From Burkholderiaceae bacterium (GTDB lineage Bacteria > Pseudomonadota > Gammaproteobacteria > Burkholderiales > Burkholderiaceae), in assembly GCA_021166835.1 (NCBI GenBank), contig JAJPEN010000009.1, forward strand, positions 1 to 31,927: DNA of 31,927 nucleotides, in the 5' to 3' direction. The position numbers were made by a program, and so were the translations under genes. This document shows, one piece after another, positions 1 to 8,114 of this stretch. The first letter of the stretch is position 1. Each line of letters begins with the position of its first letter. Under the pieces are notes generated by a model. The model was not told where the DNA came from. It did not search any database and saw only the letters and a program-made list of their open reading frames with translations.

Positions 1-7
1 GCCGCGC

Positions 8-1285
8 TCAGACCACCTGCCCGAGCTTGAAGATCGGAAGATACATCGCGATGACCAGCCCGCCGATCAGCGTGCCGAGCACGACCATGATCATCGGCTC
101 GAGCAGGCTCGACAGGCTCTCGACCGCGTCGTCGACCTCGCGCTCGAAGATGTCGGCCGCCTTCGACAGCATCGAGTCGAGCGAGCCCGATTCCTCGCCG
201 ATCGACGCCATCTGCAGCACCATGTTCGGGAACACCTGCGAATTCTGCATCGCCACCGTCAGGCTGGTGCCGGTGGACACCTCCTGCTGGACGCGCTTGG
301 TCGCCACCATGTAGACGTGGTTGCCGGAAGCGCCGCCTACCGAATCGAGCGCCTCGACCAGCGGCACCCCGGCAGCGAACATCGTCGACAGCGTGCGCAG
401 CCAGCGCGCGATCGTCGCCTTCTCGACCACCGGGCCGAACACCGGCAGCTTCAGCAGCAGCCGGTCCATCGCCATCTGCACCCGCGGCGATCGCCGCCAC
501 GCCTGCAGCAGGAAATACAGCCCGCCGCCGATCGCGCCGAACACCAGGTACCAGTATTCGACGAAGAAGTCGGACAAGGCGATCACCATCAGCGTCGGGG
601 CCGGCAGGTCGGCGCCGAAGCTCGAGAAGACGTCCTTGAACGCCGGAACGACGAACAGCATGATCACCGCGACGACGATGAAGGCGACGATCAGCACGGC
701 GATCGGGTAGAACAGCGCCGACTTGATCTTGCCCTTGATCGCCAGCATCTTTTCCTTGTAGGTGGCCAGGCGATCGAGCAGGTCGTCGAGAATGCCGGCC
801 TGCTCGCCGGCGCCCACGAGGTTGCAGAACAGCGAGTCGAAGTACAGCGGATACTTGCGGAAGGCCTGCGACAGCGAGGTTCCCGTCTCGACGTCGCCGC
901 GGATGTCGGTGAACAGTTTCGACACCGACGCGTTCGACGTGCCGCGGGCCACGATGTCGAACGACTGCAGCAGCGGAACGCCCGCCTTCATCATCGTCGC
1001 CAGCTGGCGCGTGAACAGCGTGATGTCCTTCTCGCCGATGCGCTTGCCGCGCTTGTAGCGCCGCTTCGTCGCCTTCGTCATCGAGATGCCCTGGCGGCGC
1101 AGCGACGTCTGCACCGAGGCCGGACCGCTCGCCCGCATCTCGCCGCGCAGCATCTTGCCGGCGCGGTCGCGGCCTTCCCACACGTAGACCTGCTCCTTGA
1201 CCGCCGGGCGGCGCGCCGCCGCTGCGCGGGCGCCGCCTGTCGCGCGGGCGCCGGCAGTGCCGGCGGTTGTACCGATCGTGCTCAT
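8..1285 (-). CDS. pilC: Type IV pilus inner-membrane platform protein PilC (T2SS F family)
   Basis: PilC is the polytopic inner-membrane platform of the type IV pilus machine; it couples the cytoplasmic ATPase to pilin insertion and removal. The 425-residue product has the duplicated GspF/T2SSF architecture, with one helical domain at about residues 88-210 and the second at about 290-415. Hydrophobic segments lie near 190-213, 238-262 and 395-418. The repeated family motif 'LATMMKAGVPLLQ' / 'LSTMFAAGVPLVEAL' is clear, as is 'GEQAG' / 'GEESG' in the two halves. The first 27 residues are an Ala/Gly/Thr-rich low-complexity tail not usual for the family. It lies 24 nt after the pilB stop, so the two are probably cotranscribed; pilD would be expected just beyond the window edge. 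The ATG at 1285 has a GAGGG-like sequence upstream. Family certain. Confidence 0.95.
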   Translation of the reverse strand: MSTIGTTAGTAGARATGGARAAAARRPAVKEQVYVWEGRDRAGKMLRGEMRASGPASVQTSLRRQGISMTKATKRRYKRGKRIGEKDITLFTRQLATMMKAGVPLLQSFDIVARGTSNASVSKLFTDIRGDVETGTSLSQAFRKYPLYFDSLFCNLVGAGEQAGILDDLLDRLATYKEKMLAIKGKIKSALFYPIAVLIVAFIVVAVIMLFVVPAFKDVFSSFGADLPAPTLMVIALSDFFVEYWYLVFGAIGGGLYFLLQAWRRSPRVQMAMDRLLLKLPVFGPVVEKATIARWLRTLSTMFAAGVPLVEALDSVGGASGNHVYMVATKRVQQEVSTGTSLTVAMQNSQVFPNMVLQMASIGEESGSLDSMLSKAADIFEREVDDAVESLSSLLEPMIMVVLGTLIGGLVIAMYLPIFKLGQVV

Positions 1286-1309
1286 CGCGTCGCCCTCATT
1301 GCACCGTCC

Positions 1310-3037
1310 TCACTCGTTCGTCGCGCCGAGCACCTCTTCGATGCTCGTCATTCCCTGCATGACCTTCACCAGCCCCGAGCGGCGCAGGTCGCGCACGCCT
1401 TCGAGCTGCGCCTGCCGCGCGATCTGCAGCGCGTTGCCGTTGGACAGGATCAGCTTCTGCATTTCCTCGGTGATCGGCATCACCTGGTAGATCCCCACGC
1501 GCCCCTTGTAGCCCGAGCCGCCGCAGCGCTCGCAGCCCACCGGCCGGAACGGCGTCCACTTGCCGTCGAGGTCCGACTCGAGAAAGCCGGCCTTCAGCAG
1601 CGCGCCGCTGTCGGTCTCCAGCGGCTGCTTGCAGCTGCACAGGCGGCGCGCCAGTCGCTGGGCGGTGATCAGGATCACCGACGAGGCGATGTTGAAGGCC
1701 GGTACGCCCATGTTCGCCAGGCGCGTGAGCGTCGTCGGCGCGTCGTTGGTGTGCAGCGTCGACAGCACCATGTGCCCGGTCTGCGCCGCCTTGATCGCGA
1801 TGTCGGCGGTTTCCAGGTCGCGGATCTCGCCGACCATGATCACGTCCGGGTCCTGGCGCAGGAAGGCGCGCAGCGCGGCGGCGAAGGTGAGCCCCGCCTT
1901 CTCGTTGACGTTCACCTGGTTGATGCCCGGCAGGTTGATCTCGGCCGGGTCCTCGGCCGTGGAGATGTTGATGCCGGGCTCGTTCAGGATGTTCAGGCAG
2001 GTGTACAGCGATACCGTCTTGCCCGAGCCGGTCGGTCCGGTGACGAGGATCATCCCGTACGGGCGGCGGATCGCCTCGAGCAGCAGCTCCTTCTGTTCGG
2101 GCTCGTAGCCGAGCGCGTCGATGCCCAGCTTCGCCGACGACGGATCGAGGATCCGCATCACGATCTTCTCGCCGAACAGCGTCGGCAGCGTGGAGACGCG
2201 GAAGTCGATCGCGCGCTGGCTCGACAGCACGATCTTCATGCGCCCGTCCTGCGGCACCCGCTTCTCGGAGATGTCCAGCCGCGAGATCACCTTGATGCGC
2301 GAGGCGAGCTTCTCCTTGATCGCCAGCGGCGGCGTGACCACCTCGCGCAGCTCGCCGTCCACGCGCAGCCGGATCCGGTAGTACTTCTCGTAGGGCTCGA
2401 AATGGATGTCGGAGGCGCCGGCCTGGATCGCGTCGACCAGCACCTTCTGCAGGAAGCGCACGACCGGGGCGTCGTCGACGTCGCTGGTGTCGGGCGCGGC
2501 GGTCTGCTCCTCGGTGGCGACGGCGATCTCGTCGAGCGAGCCGTCGACCAGGTCCTCGAGCTGCTCGGTCGTGCTCTGGCCGAGCCGGTCGACCAGGCGC
2601 ACGAGCCGGTCGTGCTCGACGACGATCGGGTCGAGCGCGGCCTGCGCCGAGAAGCGGATCCGGTCGAGCAGCTTCGAGTCGGTCGGGTCCGACATCGCGA
2701 TCGACAGGCGCCCGCCGCGCTTGCCGAGGGGGACCACGCGCAGCTCGGTGGCGAGCTTGCGGTCGAGCAGGTCGGTGGGCAGCGTCGCCGGATCGATGGC
2801 CGACAGGTCGAGCAGCGGATGTCCGCACAGCTCGGCGGCGAACTGGGCGAGCTGGCGCGCCGGCATGTGTCCGCCGCCGACCAGCTCGTCGACGAAGCTC
2901 TGCTTGCCCGCGTCGGCCTTGCGCTGGATCGCGCTCGCCTGGTCCAGGCGCAGCAGCTGGTGCTGCACGAGCGCACGGCCGAGCCCCGACAGCGAAGTCG
3001 GTTCCTTCGTGCGGCCGGGAGCGGCGACGGTGGCCAT
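1310..3037 (-). CDS. pilB: Type IV pilus assembly ATPase PilB
   Basis: PilB is the hexameric cytoplasmic ATPase that powers pilus extension. With the ATG at 3037 the protein is 575 residues, the usual PilB length; the open frame runs upstream to 4165, but that part is antisense to an ABC gene and has no family similarity. An N-terminal MshE/GspE-N-like domain occupies about residues 1-160. The ATPase core has Walker A 'GPTGSGKT' (about residue 335), the Asp-box region 'ASDIHFEPYE', Walker B 'DPDVIMVGEIRD', the His-box 'STLHTNDAP' and the C-terminal zinc-type cysteine cluster (CSC ... CERCGG). It is followed by pilC on the same strand. PilB rather than PilT or GspE is favoured by length, the N-domain and the pilC neighbour. 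Confidence 0.94.
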   Translation of the reverse strand: MATVAAPGRTKEPTSLSGLGRALVQHQLLRLDQASAIQRKADAGKQSFVDELVGGGHMPARQLAQFAAELCGHPLLDLSAIDPATLPTDLLDRKLATELRVVPLGKRGGRLSIAMSDPTDSKLLDRIRFSAQAALDPIVVEHDRLVRLVDRLGQSTTEQLEDLVDGSLDEIAVATEEQTAAPDTSDVDDAPVVRFLQKVLVDAIQAGASDIHFEPYEKYYRIRLRVDGELREVVTPPLAIKEKLASRIKVISRLDISEKRVPQDGRMKIVLSSQRAIDFRVSTLPTLFGEKIVMRILDPSSAKLGIDALGYEPEQKELLLEAIRRPYGMILVTGPTGSGKTVSLYTCLNILNEPGINISTAEDPAEINLPGINQVNVNEKAGLTFAAALRAFLRQDPDVIMVGEIRDLETADIAIKAAQTGHMVLSTLHTNDAPTTLTRLANMGVPAFNIASSVILITAQRLARRLCSCKQPLETDSGALLKAGFLESDLDGKWTPFRPVGCERCGGSGYKGRVGIYQVMPITEEMQKLILSNGNALQIARQAQLEGVRDLRRSGLVKVMQGMTSIEEVLGATNE

Positions 3038-3172
3038 TGCGTGTGACGGAGTCGATCGGATCGCAGGGAGCTCGCGGGCAATGATGCCCGCCGCAGCGGG
3101 CGCCGCGGCCGGCCCGGGCCCGCGGCCGCGACGAGCGCGTGCGCGGCCCGGACGAACGGTGCGCCGGACGAG

Positions 3173-3220
3173 TACTGGCCGCGACGCGACGCCGGATACT
3201 GGCGCGCGACGCGACGCCGG
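3173..3220. repeat. Two adjacent 24-bp direct repeats
   Basis: Copy 1 is 3173-3196 and copy 2 is 3197-3220. Both begin TACTGGC and contain GCGACGCGACGCCGG. They differ at the eighth base (C versus G) and the last base. They lie in the pilB upstream region, 80 bp left of the importer promoter. A regulator site pair or simple slippage duplication are both possible. Confidence 0.6.
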
Positions 3221-3276
3221 CCGACCAAGCGCGCGGCGATCTTCCCGCCCAATCCCATGTTGCTCGCTTACCCGGA

Positions 3277-3305
3277 TTGCTGCTGCGCGAGCCTTTGGCC
3301 ATAAT
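3277..3305 (+). promoter_or_regulatory. Probable sigma-70 promoter of the importer operon
   Basis: TTGCTG (3277-3282), a 17-bp spacer and CATAAT (3300-3305) lie 54 bp before the first ATG. The same GGCCATAAT string forms the -10 region of the rplU promoter at 18506-18514 in this window, which supports its use as a real -10 element. Confidence 0.55.
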
Positions 3306-3358
3306 CCGCGCTCGACGGCGGGCCGCGCGGCAGTGCGACCACGACAGGCAGGCGCTCG

Positions 3359-4141
3359 ATGGCAGAAGAAAACTACATCCTGGAGACCCGGCGCCTCGTC
3401 AAGGAATTCAAGGGTTTCGTCGCGGTGAACGACGTCCACCTGCGCGTGCGCCGGGGCCAGATCCATGCGTTGATCGGCCCCAACGGCGCCGGCAAGACGA
3501 CGTTCTTCAACCTGCTGACGAAGTTCCTGATTCCCACGGCGGGGCAGATCCTCTTCAACGGGCACGACATCACGGCAGAGAAGCCTGCGCAGGTCGCGCG
3601 CCGCGGCGTCGTCCGGTCGTTCCAGATCTCGGCCACGTTCCCGAACCTGACGGTGCTCGAGAACGTGCGCGTGGCGCTGCAGCGCAAGCTGGGCACGTCG
3701 TTCCATTTCTGGAAGCCCGAGCGCTCGCTCGACGTGCTCGATGCGCGCGCGCTCGAGTTGCTCGACACGGTGGGGCTGCGCGAGTTCGCCGACCACGTCA
3801 CCGTCGAGCTGCCGTACGGGCGCAAGCGCGCGCTGGAGATCGCCACCACGCTGGCCACCGACCCGGAGCTGATGCTGCTCGACGAACCCACCCAGGGCAT
3901 GGGCCACGAGGACGTCGACCGCGTCACCCAGCTGATCAAGAAGGTGTCGGCGAACCGCACGGTGCTGATGGTCGAGCACAACATGAACGTGGTCGCCAAC
4001 ATCGCCGATACCATCAGCGTGCTGCAGCGCGGGCAGGTGATCGCCGAAGGGCCCTACGAAGTCGTGTCGAAGAATCCGCAGGTGCTCGAAGCGTACATGG
4101 GCAGCGCCACCGAAGAGCTCGGGAGCCCTCATGGCCACTGA
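3359..4141 (+). CDS. ABC importer ATPase, LivG type
   Basis: This is one of two cytoplasmic ATPases of a branched-chain amino acid (HAAT)-family importer. The 260-residue protein has Walker A 'GPNGAGKTT' (residues 40-48), Q-loop 'RSFQISATFPNLTVLENV', Walker B 'LMLLDEPTQGM' and switch His in 'MVEHNMNVV'. The signature loop is 'LPYGRKRALEIA' instead of LSGGQ, in line with the relaxed LS/PYG form usual in LivG/UrtD proteins. It is the first gene of a five-gene operon, overlaps the second ATPase gene by 11 nt and sits 54 bp after a promoter. Substrate cannot be read from the ATPase. I leave the gene symbol blank because a true leucine transporter is not shown. Confidence 0.92.
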   Translation: MAEENYILETRRLVKEFKGFVAVNDVHLRVRRGQIHALIGPNGAGKTTFFNLLTKFLIPTAGQILFNGHDITAEKPAQVARRGVVRSFQISATFPNLTVLENVRVALQRKLGTSFHFWKPERSLDVLDARALELLDTVGLREFADHVTVELPYGRKRALEIATTLATDPELMLLDEPTQGMGHEDVDRVTQLIKKVSANRTVLMVEHNMNVVANIADTISVLQRGQVIAEGPYEVVSKNPQVLEAYMGSATEELGSPHGH

Positions 4142-4847
4142 ACGCGGCGTCGAGTTCCTGCGCATCTCCGACCTGCACGCGTTCTACGGCGAATCGCACA
4201 TCCTGCACGGCGTCGATCTCGTCGTGAACCGCGGCGAGGTCGTCACGCTGCTCGGCCGCAACGGTGCCGGGCGCACGACCACGCTGAAGTCGATCCTCGG
4301 GCTGGTCGGACGGCGCACCGGATCGATCATGATCAACGGCGTGGAGTCGGTGAACCTGCCGCCGCATGCGATCGCGCGGCTGGGAATCGGCTATTGCCCC
4401 GAGGAGCGCGGCATCTTCGCGAGCCTGTCGTGCGAGGAGAACCTGCTGCTGCCGCCGCAGATCGGCTCCGGCGGCATGGGCCTGGACGAGATCTACGAGA
4501 TGTTCCCCAACCTGGCCGAGCGGCGCGCGAGCCAGGGCACGCGGCTGTCGGGCGGCGAGCAGCAGATGCTGGCCGTGGCGCGCATCCTGCGCACCGGTGC
4601 GAAGATGCTGCTGCTCGACGAGATCTCCGAGGGCCTGGCGCCGGTCATCGTCCAGAGCCTGGCACGGATGATCCGCATGCTGCGCGAAAAGGGGTTCACC
4701 ATCGTCATGGTGGAGCAGAATTTCCGGTTCGCGGCGCCGCTCGCCGACCGGTTCTACGTCATGGAGCACGGCCGCATCGTCGAACGCGTCGAGGCGGCCG
4801 AGCTCGAACAGAAGATGGGCATGCTGCGCGAGTACCTCGGCGTCTGA
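4131..4847 (+). CDS. ABC importer ATPase, LivF type, with Arg in Walker A
   Basis: Second ATPase of the importer, 238 residues, the usual LivF length. The signature 'LSGGEQQMLAVAR', Walker B 'MLLLDEISEGLAP' and switch 'MVEQNF' are all present. The Walker A motif reads G-R-N-G-A-G-R-T-T (residues 42-50), so the normally invariant lysine is arginine (codon CGC, about 4272-4274). The partner ATPase keeps its lysine, so the pair may have one strong and one weak ATP site. I believe this Arg form recurs in some proteobacterial LivF-like proteins but cannot verify that here. Start: ATG at 4131 inside the end of the upstream gene, giving translational coupling. Confidence 0.9.
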   Translation: MATERGVEFLRISDLHAFYGESHILHGVDLVVNRGEVVTLLGRNGAGRTTTLKSILGLVGRRTGSIMINGVESVNLPPHAIARLGIGYCPEERGIFASLSCEENLLLPPQIGSGGMGLDEIYEMFPNLAERRASQGTRLSGGEQQMLAVARILRTGAKMLLLDEISEGLAPVIVQSLARMIRMLREKGFTIVMVEQNFRFAAPLADRFYVMEHGRIVERVEAAELEQKMGMLREYLGV

Positions 4848-4893
4848 GCGCGGTCGCCGGTCACTGGGTCCCACCACTCGAGGAGGATGGACG

Positions 4894-6117
4894 ATGAAAA
4901 CCAGGGTGAAGTTTTCGACGATGGTCGCGTCGCTGGCGCTGGCCTTCGGCGCGGCGACGGCGAACGCCGAAGTTTCCGGCGGCGTGGTCAAGATCGGCGT
5001 CATGAACGACATGTCGGGCCTGTACGCCGACATCGGCGGACCGGGCTCCGTCGTCGCGGCGAAGCTGGCGGTCGAGGATTTCCAGAAGCAGTTCAATCCG
5101 AAGTTCAAGATCGAGATCGTCTCGGCCGACCACCAGAACAAGCCCGACGTCGGCTCGAACGTCGCGCGCCAGTGGTACGACACCGACGGCGTCGATGCGA
5201 TCGCCGACGTGCCCACCTCGTCGGTGGCGCTGGCCGTCAGCCAGGTCACCCGGGACAAGAACAAGGCCTTCCTCGCCACCGGGCCCGGCAGCTCGGACCT
5301 GACCGGCAAGGCGTGCTCGCCGAACACCGTGCACTTCCTGTACGACACCTGGATGCTCGCGCACGGCACCGGCACCGCGGTGACGAAGAACGGCGGCGAC
5401 ACCTGGTTCTTCCTGACCGCCGACTACGCGTTCGGGCACGCGCTCGAGCGCGACACGGCCGAAGCCGTCAAGCAGGCCGGCGGCAAGGTGCTCGGCGCCG
5501 TCCGCCATCCGCTCGGCACGCAGGACTTCTCCTCGTACCTGCTGCAGGCGCAGGCGTCGAAGGCCAAGGTGATCGGCCTGGCCAACGCCGGCGGCGACAC
5601 GATCAACTCGATCAAGCAGGCCGCCGAGTTCGGCATCGTCAAGGGCGGCCAGAGCCTGGCCGGCCTGCTGGTGTTCATCACCGACGTGCACGGCCTGGGG
5701 CTCGAGAAGGCGCAGGGGCTGCTGCTCACCGAAACCTTCTACTGGGATCACGACGACAAGACACGCGAGTGGTCGAAGCGCTTCGCCGCAGCCAACAAGG
5801 GCATCTATCCGTCGTCGGACCACGCGGGCGTCTACGCGGTGATCCTCGACTACCTGAAGGCGGTCAAGGAGATCGACTCCGACGACGGAGCGAAGGCGGT
5901 CGCGCAGATGAAGTCGCGGCCCGCCGAGGATCCGCTGTTCGGCAAGAGCACGACGCGCATCGACGGGCGCACGCTGCACCCGGCCTACCTCTTCGAGGTG
6001 AAGAAGCCCAGCGAGTCGAAGGGCCCGTACGACTACTACAAGCTGCGCGCGACGATCCCGGCCAACGAGGCCTTCCGTCCATTGAACGAAGGCGGCTGCC
6101 CGCTGGTGAAGTCCTGA
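4894..6117 (+). CDS. Periplasmic substrate-binding protein of HAAT-family importer
   Basis: A 407-residue extracytoplasmic solute receptor (Peripla_BP_6, type I fold). It has a Sec signal peptide of about 25 residues ending in 'TANA', then the mature start 'EVSGGVVKIGVMNDMSG'. A strong GAGGAGG ribosome site precedes the ATG, consistent with high expression of binding proteins. The stretch 'NDMSGLYADIGGPGS' resembles the family branch that includes receptors for aromatic acids as well as amino acids; this is recollection, not a search, so substrate is open. It is gene three of the importer operon and is separated from the permeases by a 104-bp gap with three hairpins. Confidence 0.9.
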   Translation: MKTRVKFSTMVASLALAFGAATANAEVSGGVVKIGVMNDMSGLYADIGGPGSVVAAKLAVEDFQKQFNPKFKIEIVSADHQNKPDVGSNVARQWYDTDGVDAIADVPTSSVALAVSQVTRDKNKAFLATGPGSSDLTGKACSPNTVHFLYDTWMLAHGTGTAVTKNGGDTWFFLTADYAFGHALERDTAEAVKQAGGKVLGAVRHPLGTQDFSSYLLQAQASKAKVIGLANAGGDTINSIKQAAEFGIVKGGQSLAGLLVFITDVHGLGLEKAQGLLLTETFYWDHDDKTREWSKRFAAANKGIYPSSDHAGVYAVILDYLKAVKEIDSDDGAKAVAQMKSRPAEDPLFGKSTTRIDGRTLHPAYLFEVKKPSESKGPYDYYKLRATIPANEAFRPLNEGGCPLVKS

Positions 6118-6122
6118 GCAAC

Positions 6123-6193
6123 GCGGGCGCACGACGCCCGCACCGCCGGGCGCGAGCCCGGGCACCCGCGGAGCCGGTTCGCCGGCTCCGCGG
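6123..6193. repeat. Three consecutive stable hairpins between binding-protein and permease genes
   Basis: Stem 1: GCGGGCG (6123-6129) with CGCCCGC (6135-6141). Stem 2: CCGGGC (6146-6151) with GCCCGG (6156-6161), closing a GCGA tetraloop. Stem 3: a perfect 12-bp stem, 6166-6177 with 6182-6193, closing a TTCG tetraloop. No U-run follows, so these look like mRNA-stabilising or attenuating structures (REP-like role) that would raise the binding-protein level above that of the permeases, rather than a full terminator. Confidence 0.75.
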
Positions 6194-6221
6194 CTGATTC
6201 CGCATCCAGGTCGCAGACTCG

Positions 6222-7106
6222 ATGGAAATCTTCGGCATACCGACCGTCGCGCTGTTCGGACAGCTGCTGATCGGCCTGATCAACGGTTCGTTCTACGCGC
6301 TGCTGTCGCTCGGCCTCGCGGTGATCTTCGGCCTGCTGAACATCATCAATTTCGCGCACGGCGCGCTCTACATGCTGGGCGCGTTCACCGCATACCTGCT
6401 GCTGGCGAAGCTGGGCATCGGCTACTGGTGGTCGCTGATCCTCGCGCCGATCGTCGTCGGCGCGATCGGCATGATCATCGAGCGCACCATGCTCGCGAAG
6501 CTGTACAAGCTCGATCATCTGTACGGGCTGCTGCTCACTTTCGGGCTGGCGCTGATCATCCAGGGGCTGTTCCGCAACTGGTTCGGCTCCTCCGGCGAGC
6601 CGTACCCGATTCCTTCCGCGCTCACCGGCTCGCAGAATCTGGGCTTCATGTTCCTGCCGAATTACCGCGCGTGGGTCATCGTGGCTTCGGTCGTCGTCTG
6701 CCTGGGCACCTGGTTCATGATCGAGCGCACGCGGCTGGGCGCGTACCTGCGCGCGGCCACCGAGAACCCGCAACTTGTGCAGGCTTTCGGCATCAACGTG
6801 CCGCGCATGATCACGCTCACCTACGGCTTCGGCGTGGCGCTCGCCGGCTTCGGCGGCGTGATGGCCGCGCCGATCTACCAGGTCAGTCCCCAGATGGGCG
6901 AGCACCTGATCATCGTCGTGTTCGCCGTCGTCGTCATCGGCGGCATGGGGTCGATCCTCGGGTCCATCGTCACCGGCTTCGGGCTCGGTCTGATCGAGGG
7001 ACTCACCAAGGTCTTCTATCCGGAAGCGTCGAACACCGTGATCTTCGTGATCATGGCGATCGTCCTGTTGATCAAGCCGGCCGGCCTGTTCGGCACGCAG
7101 AAGTAG
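6222..7106 (+). CDS. Importer permease, LivH type
   Basis: Inner-membrane permease of the HAAT-family importer, 294 residues and strongly hydrophobic, with around eight membrane segments. Family landmarks are the N-terminal 'LINGSFYALLSLGLAVIFGLLNIINFAHGALYM' region (residues about 18-50), 'RAATENPQLVQAFGINV' in the cytoplasmic coupling loop, and 'VVVIGGMGSILGSIVTG' near the C-terminus. It pairs with the LivM-type permease starting 10 bp later. The ATG at 6222 follows the hairpin array by 28 bp; its ribosome site is weak, which fits lower expression than the binding protein. Confidence 0.92.
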   Translation: MEIFGIPTVALFGQLLIGLINGSFYALLSLGLAVIFGLLNIINFAHGALYMLGAFTAYLLLAKLGIGYWWSLILAPIVVGAIGMIIERTMLAKLYKLDHLYGLLLTFGLALIIQGLFRNWFGSSGEPYPIPSALTGSQNLGFMFLPNYRAWVIVASVVVCLGTWFMIERTRLGAYLRAATENPQLVQAFGINVPRMITLTYGFGVALAGFGGVMAAPIYQVSPQMGEHLIIVVFAVVVIGGMGSILGSIVTGFGLGLIEGLTKVFYPEASNTVIFVIMAIVLLIKPAGLFGTQK

Positions 7107-7116
7107 GTACGCGCCA

Positions 7117-8106
7117 ATGGCCCATCAAAGCACCACGCTCGCGGCGCCGGTCGGCGCGAAAACGCATCTGCACGCGCAGGCCGACACCAGCTACCAGCGC
7201 TACGCGCTCGTGCTGATGGCGGCGGCCTTCGTGCTGCTGCCGCTGGCCGTCTATCCGGTGTTCCTGATGAAGGTGATGTGCTTCGCGCTGTTCGCGTGCG
7301 CATTCAATCTGCTCATCGGCTTCGGCGGGCTGCTGTCCTTCGGCCACGCGATGTTCCTCGGCACCGCCGGCTACGCGTCGGCGCACGCGGCGAAGGTGTG
7401 GGGCCTGACGCCCGAGCTGGCGATCGTCTTCGGCACCGGCTGCTCGGCGCTGCTCGGCTGGGTCACCGGGCTGCTCGCGATCCGGCGCCAGGGCATCTAT
7501 TTCGCGATGATCACGCTGGCGCTGGCGCAGATGGTGTTCTTCTTCTATCTGCAGACGCCGTTCACGCACGGCGAGGACGGCATCCAGGGCGTGCCGCGCG
7601 GAAAGCTGTTCGGCGTCATCGACCTGAACGACCCGCTGGCGATGTACGCGCTCGTCTTCGTCGTCTTCTTCGGCGGCTTCCTGCTGATCTGGCGCATCGT
7701 GCATTCGCCTTTCGGGCAGGTGCTCAAGGCGATCCGCGAGAACGAGCCGCGCGCCACCTCGCTCGGCTACGACACCGACCGCTACAAGCTCGTCGCGTAC
7801 ATCCTGTCGGGCACGCTGGCGGGGCTGGCCGGCGCGACCAAGGCACTGGTCTTCCAGCTCGCCTCGCTCACCGACGTCTACTGGACGATGTCGGGCGAGG
7901 TGGTGCTGATGACGCTGGTCGGCGGCCTGGGCACGCTGTTCGGCCCGGTGGTCGGCGCGGCGGTGATCATCACGATGCAGAACTACCTCGCGCAGATCGG
8001 CGCCTGGGTCACCATCGTGCAGGGCGCGATCTTCGTCCTGTGCGTGCTGGCCTTTCGTCGCGGCATCGTCGGCGAGATCGCGCATCTGCTGCGCAAGCCG
8101 CTGTAG
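7117..8106 (+). CDS. Importer permease, LivM type
   Basis: Second permease, 329 residues, completing the five-gene importer. The family pattern 'NLLIGFGGLLSFGHAMFLG', 'LLAIRRQGIYFAMITLALAQ', 'AIRENEPRATSLGYD' (coupling loop) and 'LVGGLGTLFGPVVGA' is present. A hydrophilic N-terminal tail of about 25 residues precedes the first membrane segment. The ATG at 7117 lies 10 bp after the LivH-type stop, so they are surely cotranscribed. The stop at 8106 is only 8 bp from the stop of the converging aldehyde dehydrogenase gene, and no terminator hairpin is visible between them. Confidence 0.92.
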   Translation: MAHQSTTLAAPVGAKTHLHAQADTSYQRYALVLMAAAFVLLPLAVYPVFLMKVMCFALFACAFNLLIGFGGLLSFGHAMFLGTAGYASAHAAKVWGLTPELAIVFGTGCSALLGWVTGLLAIRRQGIYFAMITLALAQMVFFFYLQTPFTHGEDGIQGVPRGKLFGVIDLNDPLAMYALVFVVFFGGFLLIWRIVHSPFGQVLKAIRENEPRATSLGYDTDRYKLVAYILSGTLAGLAGATKALVFQLASLTDVYWTMSGEVVLMTLVGGLGTLFGPVVGAAVIITMQNYLAQIGAWVTIVQGAIFVLCVLAFRRGIVGEIAHLLRKPL

Positions 8107-8114
8107 GCAGCGTA

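Larger units (their letters stand above)
3038..3358. other. Divergent intergenic region between pilB and the importer operon
   Basis: This 321-bp gap holds no convincing gene. It contains a GC-palindromic stretch around 3100-3130, a pair of 24-bp direct repeats (3173-3220) and, near its right end, a good promoter for the plus-strand operon (3277-3305). Any pilB promoter must also lie here but I could not define one. Confidence 0.6.

Noticed and set aside
317..3046. 909-residue plus-strand open frame opposite pilC and pilB
   Set aside because: Extreme Arg/Ala/Gln/His composition typical of an antisense shadow in GC-rich DNA; the minus strand holds clear pil genes.
3038..4165. Upstream extension of the pilB frame to a 951-residue protein
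   Set aside because: The extra 376 codons are antisense to an intact ABC ATPase, show no PilB similarity, and the ATG at 3037 gives the normal family length.
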